Of a stretch of 5,176 nt of DNA, positions 1-5,176 are shown piece by piece. The notes beneath the pieces are model-generated. The model was not told where the DNA came from, searched no databases, and saw only the letters and a program-made list of their open reading frames with translations. The number at the start of each line of letters is the position of its first letter. Positions within the stretch are counted from its first letter, which is position 1. The position numbers were made by a program, and so were the translations under genes. The DNA is from Candidatus Roizmanbacteria bacterium. Its GTDB lineage: Bacteria > Patescibacteriota > Microgenomatia > UBA1406 > GWC2-37-13. The stretch lies in the NCBI GenBank assembly GCA_013334845.1, contig JAAXWV010000110.1, forward strand, positions 1-5,176. The letters are read 5' to 3'.

Positions 1-249
1 ATTCCAACCTCAGTGCCTGTGCGTGTTGCTGAGCCGACATCAGTACCATACTATGCAACAAGTCCCACCTTAACACCAAAATTAGTTATTACTAAAGTGC
101 CCACGCTTGTGCCTACAGCTGCAGTTACGCTTACACCAACTACTCAAGCTATTCCTTCACCTGTAGTGACACCTACACCGCACAAAAATATTTTTGCGAC
201 GTTTTGGGAATGGGTCACCCATTTATTTAGTAAACAAGCTAAACATTAA
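1..249 (+). CDS. Pro/Thr-rich protein, C-terminal part (5' end outside window)
   Basis: The frame is open from the first base, so this is the last 82 codons of a longer gene ending in TAA; a GTG at 13 is only an internal codon of the open frame and I do not treat it as the start. About the first 58 visible residues are a low-complexity linker rich in Pro, Thr, Ser and Val, with loose repeats such as PTSVP (twice), VPTLVP and TPTP. The last 20 or so residues switch to an aromatic, amphipathic segment (NIFATFWEWVTHLF) followed by a basic tail (SKQAKH). Linkers of this kind are common in secreted or envelope-anchored proteins, especially in CPR bacteria, where they space a domain from the membrane or wall. 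No catalytic domain is visible, so the function cannot be assigned. A hairpin with a T-rich tail lies 39 bases downstream and probably ends this transcript. Confidence 0.75.
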   Translation: MPTSVPVRVAEPTSVPYYATSPTLTPKLVITKVPTLVPTAAVTLTPTTQAIPSPVVTPTPHKNIFATFWEWVTHLFSKQAKH

Positions 250-287
250 TTAATCCCACTTAATTCTACCAATCGGGGAGGTAATGG

Positions 288-323
288 AATATTGCAACAA
301 TCCAAATTGTAATATTTTTATTT
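288..323 (+). terminator. Probable Rho-independent terminator in repeat copy 1
   Basis: AATATT (288-293) and ACAAT (297-301) pair with ATTGT (306-310) and AATATT (311-316) around a CCAA loop. A three-base bulge (GCA, 294-296) interrupts the left arm. TTTATTT follows. The stem is AT-rich and therefore weak, but the position just after the Pro/Thr-rich gene and the T-rich tail on the plus side suit a terminator for that gene. The equivalent hairpin in copy 2 keeps pairing despite base changes. Confidence 0.5.
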
Positions 324-447
324 CACCCTCGGAGCATGTCTTATTTTCTACTGTGCACTGATTAAAGAGGGGAGTGTCCAATGTTTTCTATTAGGTAATT
401 ATACCTACATGGAGCCTGGCAGAGGCATTTCTAACACCGATGAGTAA
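315..447 (+). pseudogene. Possible relic of a small plus-strand gene within repeat copy 1
   Basis: This frame is open from after the stop at 310-312 to TAA at 445-447 and reads a hydrophobic start (YFYFTLGACLIFYC) and a tail ending RGISNTDE. Copy 2 gives FYFTLGVCFLFVC in one frame and a tail ending RGLSNVEG-stop in another, with the TAA at the homologous position. The matches are codon-aligned, which hints at a shared ancestral short membrane peptide. There is no credible start here, and relative to copy 2 the frame is shifted at the poly-T run, so at best it is dead. It could equally be non-coding sequence that happens to stay open. Confidence 0.2.
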
Positions 448-1370
448 AGTGAGTCGTGAGGTTTCTCGTCTTTTAGCCACATACGCCCAACCTGTCGGAG
501 GAACTTTCCCTCATATCCCGGTAGCATTTTTACCACTTTAGTGTATTCTTCCTGTATCTTCGCCCTCGTCTTAGGCATTTGCTTCAAAAGACGTCGTGAT
601 TCCATTGCTTGTTTCGCCATTTTAAAATGCCCGCCCACCGGAGTTGAGTTTTTCACAGATTTGAGCACTTTTAACTCATTTTCCGGAATGTCGTTGGCTA
701 CTCCGGCTACCAGGTTCTTTACCCCTTTTCTCACGTCATCACTCAAGTCTCCGATATCATCTAGCCACTGCCATGCAATTCCTGCATTGACAATCTCCTC
801 AATCTTAGCTTCATCGGTTACCCCGGCCAAAAGAAGTCCTGCTCTCGAATATGCTTCAGAAGTTTGCCGGCGATATTCAAAAGCTTGCTCATAACCATAC
901 TCGCCTAGATCGCCTTTACTTTTAAGCTGTGCTTCCAGTACTGAATCCAAAAAGTCATTTAGTATTTTCTTTTTACTCTCAGGAAAACAATTAAGCGTGT
1001 GCTCTTTCAACTCGCCAATCGAGATCGTTTTTCCATGTTTTTTGTCACCTTCCAATTGTATTTCTTGATTCAAAATATATTCTTCGAGATCTCGTTTCGA
1101 TGTCATCGGAGCATTTGGGTCGTTGTCGGTTACATCATCGGCCGCTCCAACAAGGCCGACAAAATATACTATGCCCTTTTGTTGCTCTGGGGGTAAAGAA
1201 CGATTTCGCATGAGAAAGTTGAACGCAGTGAGGCGGTATTTCATACTATCAAGTATGGCCGCAGAAAGTGTGTCCTTTTCGCGGGTTTGTTCAACATGTT
1301 TCGCCAATACTTGCGGACGAACCGCTGAAATTGCGTAATCGATTGTATGAAAAGGCTTTGACTCTACCAT
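405..1370 (-). CDS. Class I isoprenoid-synthase-fold enzyme
   Basis: A 321-residue, mostly helical soluble protein with no signal peptide or membrane helix. Two Asp-rich motifs typical of class I terpenoid/prenyl synthases are present: AADDVTDNDP (Asp78, 79, 82, 84) and WQWLDDIGDLSDD (Asp204, 205, 208). In this superfamily they hold three Mg2+ ions that bind the diphosphate of an allylic substrate. The spacing (about 125 residues) and size fit the trans-prenyltransferase and squalene/phytoene synthase group. The segment YRRQTSEAYSRAG (167-179) lies where substrate-facing helices are expected. I cannot choose between chain elongation, head-to-head condensation and cyclisation, and sequences of this type are usually named only 'class 1 isoprenoid biosynthesis enzyme'. 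No other isoprenoid gene is in the window. The ATG at 1370 is chosen because a TATAAT lies just upstream; there is no Shine-Dalgarno, so translation may be leaderless. The final ~15 codons lie in repeat copy 1. Confidence 0.75.
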   Translation of the reverse strand: MVESKPFHTIDYAISAVRPQVLAKHVEQTREKDTLSAAILDSMKYRLTAFNFLMRNRSLPPEQQKGIVYFVGLVGAADDVTDNDPNAPMTSKRDLEEYILNQEIQLEGDKKHGKTISIGELKEHTLNCFPESKKKILNDFLDSVLEAQLKSKGDLGEYGYEQAFEYRRQTSEAYSRAGLLLAGVTDEAKIEEIVNAGIAWQWLDDIGDLSDDVRKGVKNLVAGVANDIPENELKVLKSVKNSTPVGGHFKMAKQAMESRRLLKQMPKTRAKIQEEYTKVVKMLPGYEGKFLRQVGRMWLKDEKPHDSLYSSVLEMPLPGSM

Positions 1371-1375
1371 ACCAT

Positions 1376-1403
1376 ATTATACTACTAGATAAATTTATAC
1401 TAA
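1376..1403 (-). promoter_or_regulatory. Promoter of the isoprenoid gene, near-leaderless
   Basis: On the minus strand a perfect -10 box TATAAT (1381-1376) is preceded after 16 bases by a weak -35, TTAGTA (1403-1398; 3 of 6 consensus bases). Only five bases separate the -10 from the ATG, so transcription would begin at or very near the start codon. This explains the missing Shine-Dalgarno. Confidence 0.5.
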
Positions 1404-1441
1404 CCGGGGAGTCATACCAATCGGGGAGGTAAGGGAAGGTG

Positions 1442-1469
1442 ATGACAATTCAAATTGTCATATTTTTTT
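1442..1469 (+). terminator. Hairpin with T7 tail in repeat copy 2 (orphan terminator)
   Basis: ATGACAAT (1442-1449) and ATTGTCAT (1454-1461) form a perfect 8-bp stem around a TCAA loop, followed by A and seven T (1463-1469). Relative to copy 1 the C at 1459 pairs with the G at 1444, where copy 1 has an A-T pair, so pairing is kept through base changes. In the plus direction it has Rho-independent form, but no intact plus-strand gene precedes it. Confidence 0.5.
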
Positions 1470-1543
1470 ATTTCACCCTCGGAGTATGCTTTCTTTTCGT
1501 CTGTATACCGACCCAAAAGGAAAGTAGCAAATATCTTCCATGA
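1442..1543 (+). CDS. Possible 33-residue single-helix membrane peptide
   Basis: ATG at 1442 opens a 33-codon frame ending TGA at 1541-1543. AAGGG (1431-1435) lies six bases upstream and GGGGAGG lies further up, a plausible ribosome binding site. The product would be almost one membrane helix (IQIVIFFYFTLGVCFLFVC) with a short polar tail (PTQKESSKYLP). Against it: the start codon is inside the terminator-like stem, the frame is not kept in copy 1, and nothing in the context gives it a job. It may be a relic of the short gene suggested by both repeats. Real expression is doubtful. Confidence 0.2.
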   Translation: MTIQIVIFFYFTLGVCFLFVCIPTQKESSKYLP

Positions 1544-1596
1544 TGCAAATTGTTTACACGGATTATTACAGAGGCCTTTCTAACGTCGAAGGTTAA

Positions 1597-1722
1597 AATC
1601 ACATAATTGACCGTCAAATTCTGTGGAAGGGGAGTCTGAATATCTTGTCACAAAGTAATAGTCAAGAAATTATGCGTCGCATTGAAAGCAAAGATGAGAC
1701 TAAAAAATTAATGAAATTTTGA
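1597..1722 (+). pseudogene. Relic of a phospholipase-D-like C-terminal domain
   Basis: The 41 codons between an in-frame TAA (1594-1596) and TGA (1720-1722) read HIIDRQILWKGSLNILSQ followed by SNSQEIMRRIESKDETKKLMKF. The pattern I-I-D, x5, W-x-G-S-L-N, then L-S and S-x-E-I-M resembles the second HKD motif and C-terminus of PLD-family proteins, including PLD modules found at the ends of superfamily I helicases. The Asp and the GSxN are present. The His and Lys expected seven and five residues before the Asp are not: an in-frame stop stands where the Lys should be. No start codon or Shine-Dalgarno precedes it, and the rest of any domain is absent. It is best read as the surviving 3' end of a plus-strand gene cut away by rearrangement. 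Family assignment is from memory of the motif. Confidence 0.5.
1702..1720 (-). terminator. Weak AT-only hairpin after the ATPase operon
   Basis: On the minus strand, AAAATT (1720-1715) and AATTTT (1709-1704) form a 6-bp stem around a five-base loop, followed by TT, ten bases past the membrane-protein stop. It lies where the operon terminator should be, but a pure A/T stem is weak, and on the opposite strand it is the end of the PLD-like relic. Confidence 0.25.
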
Positions 1723-1729
1723 ATGGGAT

Positions 1730-2545
1730 TTAGCTCCCCACTTTTTGAAATCTCGTATCCTTGCTGTCAAACTTTGTCTCCAAATCATGTAGGAGGAACA
1801 GACTCACATCATCGAGTGACGAATCACCCTCCTGAAACGGCTGCTCGATACGGCGGATGAGGCGAACAATATAGACAAACATGTATGAGATAAACCCAAA
1901 CAGCACAAACGACTCTGGGGATCCTTCTGTTTTAATAAACAATAAAACAAAAACGATTAATGCCACGATAGATTCAGCTAAAATATAGGCGGACGGGATA
2001 AACTGCGTCTTTTGAATATGAAACACTCGCAGCACATTGCGGCGAATAACTCCCTGCTCGCCTTTTAAGCGTACTAGAAAGTTAGGCAGCAATCCCAACT
2101 TCTGCATCTGTGAAAAAATTGGAGAGAGATCGTCAACTGACTTTAGACAGTCTTCAAGTGCCGCATGCCCCTTCGCATGGCTCACCCCCTCAAAGAATGA
2201 GGTAACAATGTTTCGTAATCGTTTTCGCGTATCCTCTAAGTTAAACTTTGATACTTCTTGTTTGAAAAGAATGGCCTCGTCCCAGATATTCTCAAGAGCT
2301 GCACGAAGCTCTGTCGGAATTTTTTCTGCCTCTTTGTAGTCGGCAATAATCCCCGACAAGAGAAAACTACAGATGAAAATAGCTCCGGCTAAGGCACTAC
2401 CCGTCAGCGTATTAACAGATAAAAACTCTAGCTTAAAATAGTGGAGCACAAACTTTATCACAATCAATAAAGCAATCACAAGAAGGGTTGAGACTGCCAC
2501 GTTAAACGGTCTTAGGTGTGGGTGATTCATCATTTTTGTAATCAT
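1730..2545 (-). CDS. Four-helix membrane protein, DUF4239/bestrophin-like
   Basis: A 271-residue protein with hydrophobic segments near 16-36, 46-67, 184-204 and 211-229, leaving a ~115-residue soluble helical middle between two helix pairs. Just after helix 2 comes ADYKEAEKIPTELRAAL and just after helix 4 comes RRIEQPFQEGDSSLDD. This layout, with a polar helical middle and a conserved PF after the last helix, resembles the DUF4239 (bestrophin-like) membrane family; known bestrophins are anion channels, but I would not transfer that activity on this evidence. The ATG at 2545 overlaps the ATPase stop as ATGA, pointing to coupled translation; Met5 and Met6 are alternative starts and no Shine-Dalgarno is visible. 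Being second in an operon with a cation pump suggests a role in ion balance (inference). The four-helix count is by eye. Confidence 0.6.
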   Translation of the reverse strand: MITKMMNHPHLRPFNVAVSTLLVIALLIVIKFVLHYFKLEFLSVNTLTGSALAGAIFICSFLLSGIIADYKEAEKIPTELRAALENIWDEAILFKQEVSKFNLEDTRKRLRNIVTSFFEGVSHAKGHAALEDCLKSVDDLSPIFSQMQKLGLLPNFLVRLKGEQGVIRRNVLRVFHIQKTQFIPSAYILAESIVALIVFVLLFIKTEGSPESFVLFGFISYMFVYIVRLIRRIEQPFQEGDSSLDDVSLFLLHDLETKFDSKDTRFQKVGS

Positions 2546-5124
2546 ACAGAAATAGCGGAACTGGTAATAAATCGACGCATCATCAGATACTTGAGCCCCT
2601 CAACGCACGTTAGGCCAAAGATGGTGGCACCAAGCACAATAACTAACGAGTAAATACTTACCGGGGCAAAAGAGAATAAGCTACGCAAAAAGGGAACGGT
2701 AAGCACGAGAGTAAGACCAACGAGGCTGCCGCCTATCACCGCAAACAACGCCTTATTCTTGTACTTCAAAATAGTGATCAAGTGTTCTGTGTGGGACAAG
2801 TTCGTAACAATCAGGAGAAGGTTTCCCAATACGATTGAAACAAATGCTAACGTCCGTGCCTCATTCTCAGATAGCCCCATGGCCAGCGATCCGAAGAAGA
2901 TTGTAAATACAATGCCAAGAATGGCAAATCCCTGAATCAAGCTAAAGAGGAGCGTCTTTCGGGCAATGAGTGGTTGCTTGAGGCTACGGGGAGGCCGGTT
3001 CATGACGTTGTGCTCTTCTTTTTCCGACTCAAATACCACCGAACAGGCGGGGTCAACAATAAGCTCTAGAAAGGCGATGTGAGCCGGGAAAAGAACAATC
3101 GGCATATGAAATAATACAGGAAGAAGTGACATGCCGGCGATAGGGATATGAACTGAGATTATGAAGGCGATGGCTTTTTTCAAATTATCAAATATACGGC
3201 GACCCAGACGTATAGCCGAAGCTATTGAGAAAAAATCATCATTAAGAAGTACTAGATCTGCGGCTTCCCGTGCCACATCGGTACCTCGTTCACCCATCGC
3301 AATCCCAATATGGGCTGATTTGAGCGCCGGAGCATCGTTCACTCCGTCTCCTGTCATCGCTACAATCTCCCCATTTGCTTTCAGGGCGTTTACAATTGCC
3401 AGTTTTTGCTCGGGAACCACACGAGCACAGATTGAGACATGCTTCAAGCGTTCACGAAGCTCTTTTTGACTCAATGCTGCCAGCTCAGGTCCGGTCAAGC
3501 AGGTGTCTGTTCCCCGCAGACCGATCTGCTTCCCGATAAACTGGGCTGTTCCCGGATAATCCCCGGTAATCATAATAACCCGCACTCCCGCGCTATAACA
3601 ATCTTTTACCGACTGCACGATTTGAGGACGTACCGGATCAGTAAAACCCAGTAAACCCACAAACTCAAATGGGTAATCGTGCTGTTTGCTAGGAAGTGCA
3701 CTACTGTCTAGATGTGCCTTCGCGACTCCCAAGACCCGGAATCCTTTTTCCGACATGGTTTTAATCTGCGCCATAACCTCGTTTTGTTTTGGCTTGTCCA
3801 GATGACACAAATCAGCAATAGCCTCTGGTGCGCCTTTTGCCGCAATTATATAGTCTTTGGTATCGGGAGAGCGCCATACGTGTGAGAGTGCTAACAGCTC
3901 TCTGGTAAGCGGGTATTCCTTTATCAGTTCCCACGCATTATGTTGATGTTCTGTTTCAGATAGATATTGATTAAATGTCTCTTTAATCTCTATTTCAATT
4001 GGATCGTAAGCGCTGTTTTGGCTGGCCAATAGAGCATACTCATAGAGCTCATGATATGTTTCCGGCAAGACATCGTTTTTATGCAGCGTCAGATCGTAGT
4101 GAGTTCCGTTAGCCATTAACCCCTCCAGTTGCATCTTGTTTTGAGTGAGGGTGCCGGTTTTATCAACGCAAAGCACCGTAGCTGCCCCTAGGGTTTCAAT
4201 AGCGGCGGTCTTGCGGGTAAGCACCTTTCGCTTAGACATCCGCCACGCGCCCAGAGTAAGAAAGATGAGCAGAACGACCGGAAATTCTTCGGGAAGTAGC
4301 GCCATCCCAAGTGAGATTCCAGCAAGAAAGCCTTTGACAACACTTCCCCGGGTAAGTGTATAGATAGCGATGACGGCGATACAGAGGATTACCCCAACTG
4401 TGGCAAAGTTGCGCACAATGACCGCTGTTTCTTTCTTAAGCAGTGTCTCTTCCTCCTCGATCGTCTGCAAGGACTTGCCAATTTTCCCCATCTCTGTGAA
4501 TACTCCGATATTAACGACTTTTGCTAACGCGTGCCCCTGAGTCACCATAGTGCCGGAGTACACGAAGGGGAGGTCTTCACCGCCAGGCTGTACCGTCTTT
4601 GTTTTTCCATCCCACACAATTTTTCGAACAGGGAGTGATTCGCCAGTGAGAATTGATTCATCAACGAGCAAGTTCGTAGTACTTAAGAGTGCCGCATCCG
4701 CAGGCACTCGATCTCCTTCTTTAAGGAGAATAATATCGTCCCGCGCCAGTTCGCGGCTGTAAATTGTCTGTTCTAACCCGTCACGAATCACGGTTGCCCG
4801 GGGACTGGAAAGACTTTTCAGGGCATCAAGCGCCCGTTCCGTTTTACGTTCCTGATAGAAGGTAATCCCTATCACAACAAACACGAATGTCATAAGCATA
4901 AGCGCATCCTGGAGCTCGCCGAGGAATAGATAGAGTGCCCCGCTTCCGAGAAGCATGAGGAGCATGGGCTCTTTCAGAACATTGAACAGGAGGATAAGTA
5001 CATTTTGATTTTTTTGGGAGGGAAGTTCATTAAAACCTTCTGTTTGCTGTCGTTTGAGTGCTTGAGCGGTAGTTAACCCGTGTAATTGATTAGGGGTTTG
5101 GGTTAGGGGAGCAACAGTTTTCAT
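2542..5124 (-). CDS. P-type cation-transporting ATPase, P2-like, PEEFP type
   Basis: A complete 860-residue pump. In order: N-terminal cation-ATPase domain (about 10-60), helices M1-M2 (43-88), actuator domain with TGES (160-163), M3-M4 (238-292) with PEEFP (278-282), phosphorylation motif DKTGT with Asp321 as the phosphate acceptor, nucleotide domain with KGAPE (430-434), TDPVRP (495-500), MITGD (518-522), the hinge TGDGVNDAP (591-599), then M5-M10 (652-840). All catalytic motifs are intact. The ion site differs from SERCA: PEEFP replaces PEGLP (Glu279 matches SERCA Glu309), and M6 reads LELIVDP where SERCA has NLVTDG, so the Asp is kept (Asp691) but Asn becomes Glu687 and Thr becomes Val690. 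Such PEEFP pumps form a bacterial group usually called only 'cation-translocating'; Ca2+ is possible but unproven. First gene of the operon; no Shine-Dalgarno before ATG 5124. Confidence 0.93.
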   Translation of the reverse strand: MKTVAPLTQTPNQLHGLTTAQALKRQQTEGFNELPSQKNQNVLILLFNVLKEPMLLMLLGSGALYLFLGELQDALMLMTFVFVVIGITFYQERKTERALDALKSLSSPRATVIRDGLEQTIYSRELARDDIILLKEGDRVPADAALLSTTNLLVDESILTGESLPVRKIVWDGKTKTVQPGGEDLPFVYSGTMVTQGHALAKVVNIGVFTEMGKIGKSLQTIEEEETLLKKETAVIVRNFATVGVILCIAVIAIYTLTRGSVVKGFLAGISLGMALLPEEFPVVLLIFLTLGAWRMSKRKVLTRKTAAIETLGAATVLCVDKTGTLTQNKMQLEGLMANGTHYDLTLHKNDVLPETYHELYEYALLASQNSAYDPIEIEIKETFNQYLSETEHQHNAWELIKEYPLTRELLALSHVWRSPDTKDYIIAAKGAPEAIADLCHLDKPKQNEVMAQIKTMSEKGFRVLGVAKAHLDSSALPSKQHDYPFEFVGLLGFTDPVRPQIVQSVKDCYSAGVRVIMITGDYPGTAQFIGKQIGLRGTDTCLTGPELAALSQKELRERLKHVSICARVVPEQKLAIVNALKANGEIVAMTGDGVNDAPALKSAHIGIAMGERGTDVAREAADLVLLNDDFFSIASAIRLGRRIFDNLKKAIAFIISVHIPIAGMSLLPVLFHMPIVLFPAHIAFLELIVDPACSVVFESEKEEHNVMNRPPRSLKQPLIARKTLLFSLIQGFAILGIVFTIFFGSLAMGLSENEARTLAFVSIVLGNLLLIVTNLSHTEHLITILKYKNKALFAVIGGSLVGLTLVLTVPFLRSLFSFAPVSIYSLVIVLGATIFGLTCVEGLKYLMMRRFITSSAISV
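2556..2571 (-). promoter_or_regulatory. Leader-matching element before the membrane-protein start
   Basis: On the minus strand this reads TTTATTACCAGTTCCG, ending 10 bases before ATG 2545. It differs at one base from the element at the same distance before the ATPase ATG. Here it is also coding: it supplies the ATPase C-terminal residues ITSSA region. Function unknown; a translation or operator signal, or a duplication scar, would fit. Confidence 0.45.
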
Positions 5125-5134
5125 TGAGTAAAAA

Positions 5135-5150
5135 CGGAAATGGTAATAAA
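5135..5150 (-). promoter_or_regulatory. Leader element before the ATPase start
   Basis: On the minus strand TTTATTACCATTTCCG ends 10 bases before ATG 5124 and matches 15 of 16 bases with 2556-2571. Immediately further upstream is a small inverted repeat, AAACC/GGTTT (5150-5154 and 5160-5164, five-base loop). No clear -10/-35 pair is visible in the 52 bases before the gene, so the promoter may lie outside the window or use this element as its operator. Confidence 0.4.
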
Positions 5151-5176
5151 AACCAAAACGGTTTATCTCTTTGAAT

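Larger units (their letters stand above)
267..450 (+). repeat. Diverged direct repeat, copy 1
   Basis: Pairs with 1415-1599. Three blocks anchor the alignment. Bases 267-284 (TACCAATCGGGGAGGTAA) are 18/18 identical to 1415-1432. Bases 320-334 (ATTTCACCCTCGGAG) are 15/15 identical to 1470-1484. Bases 420-435 match 1569-1584 at 15/16. The offset stays at 1,148-1,150 bases throughout, so the blocks are collinear parts of one duplicated segment. Between the blocks similarity is weaker but traceable, with many C/T changes. The poly-T run is 5 here and 7 in copy 2. The right end (405-450) lies inside the 3' end of the minus-strand isoprenoid gene. Confidence 0.8.
1415..1599 (+). repeat. Diverged direct repeat, copy 2
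   Basis: Second copy of the segment at 267-450. It begins with the identical 18-mer containing GGGGAGG, keeps the hairpin and the ATTTCACCCTCGGAG block, and ends with the CAGAGGC-TTTCTAAC block at 1569-1584. It sits 45 bases upstream of the isoprenoid gene's start, so the gene is bracketed by the pair. No intact plus-strand gene ends just before it, so its terminator-like hairpin is orphaned. Beyond about 1599 the similarity stops and phospholipase-D-like coding sequence begins. Confidence 0.8.

Noticed and set aside
284..361. Plus-strand ATG at 284 just after GGGGAGG, opening a short frame (MEYCNNPNC...) to TGA
   Set aside because: Only 25 codons, spacing from the purine stretch is very short, and the frame is not shared with copy 2.
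541..1338. Plus-strand open frames opposite the isoprenoid gene
   Set aside because: Shadows of a clearly coding minus-strand gene with intact family motifs; their translations show no domain.
267..1599. Insertion sequence or transposon ends flanking the isoprenoid gene
   Set aside because: The repeats are direct, diverged and ~180 bases long, with no transposase, terminal inverted repeats or target-site duplication visible.
1464..1660. Minus-strand open stretch of about 50-60 codons across repeat copy 2, ending TAA near 1471
   Set aside because: No ATG or ribosome binding site, no recognisable motif, and it runs antisense to both the repeat and the PLD-like relic.
3161..4762. Plus-strand open frames opposite the ATPase
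   Set aside because: Antisense shadows of a complete conserved pump; Ser/Arg-rich translations typical of reverse-complement reading.
1..5176. tRNA, rRNA, CRISPR array or riboswitch
   Set aside because: No cloverleaf, regularly spaced repeats or conserved aptamer core could be seen on either strand.

Overview
The window looks like chromosomal DNA from a bacterium of moderate GC content using the standard stop codons: TAA, TAG and TGA all end genes here. A Pro/Thr-rich surface-type protein, a bacterial P2-like P-type ATPase with a PEEFP motif, a stand-alone class I isoprenoid enzyme and start codons mostly lacking a Shine-Dalgarno sequence suggest a Candidate Phyla Radiation (Patescibacteria, perhaps Microgenomates-like) genome. 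This assignment is an inference from gene style, not proof.

Layout. (1) 1-249, plus strand: the C-terminal end of a Pro/Thr-rich protein that starts outside the window. (2) 267-450 and 1415-1599: two diverged direct repeats about 1,150 bp apart. Each carries a hairpin followed by T residues, and together they bracket the next gene. (3) 405-1370, minus strand: a 321-residue class I isoprenoid-synthase-fold protein with two Asp-rich motifs. It appears to be transcribed from its own, nearly leaderless promoter, and its last codons run through repeat copy 1. (4) 1371-1729: an intergenic stretch holding that promoter, repeat copy 2 and a plus-strand relic of a phospholipase-D-like C-terminus. (5) 1730-5124, minus strand: a two-gene operon with a P-type cation ATPase (860 aa) first. 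Its stop overlaps (ATGA) the start of a 271-residue four-helix membrane protein resembling DUF4239/bestrophin-like proteins.

How it fits together. The ATPase and the membrane protein are probably co-translated and may act together in cation transport or homeostasis. A near-identical 16-base element sits at exactly the same distance upstream of both start codons, which is unexpected because the second copy is also the ATPase's C-terminal coding sequence. The isoprenoid gene is a separate unit, and its flanking repeats and the decayed plus-strand coding sequence mark 250-1730 as a rearranged spot. I do not see a complete new multi-gene system. The repeat pair and the matched leader element are the least explained signals.
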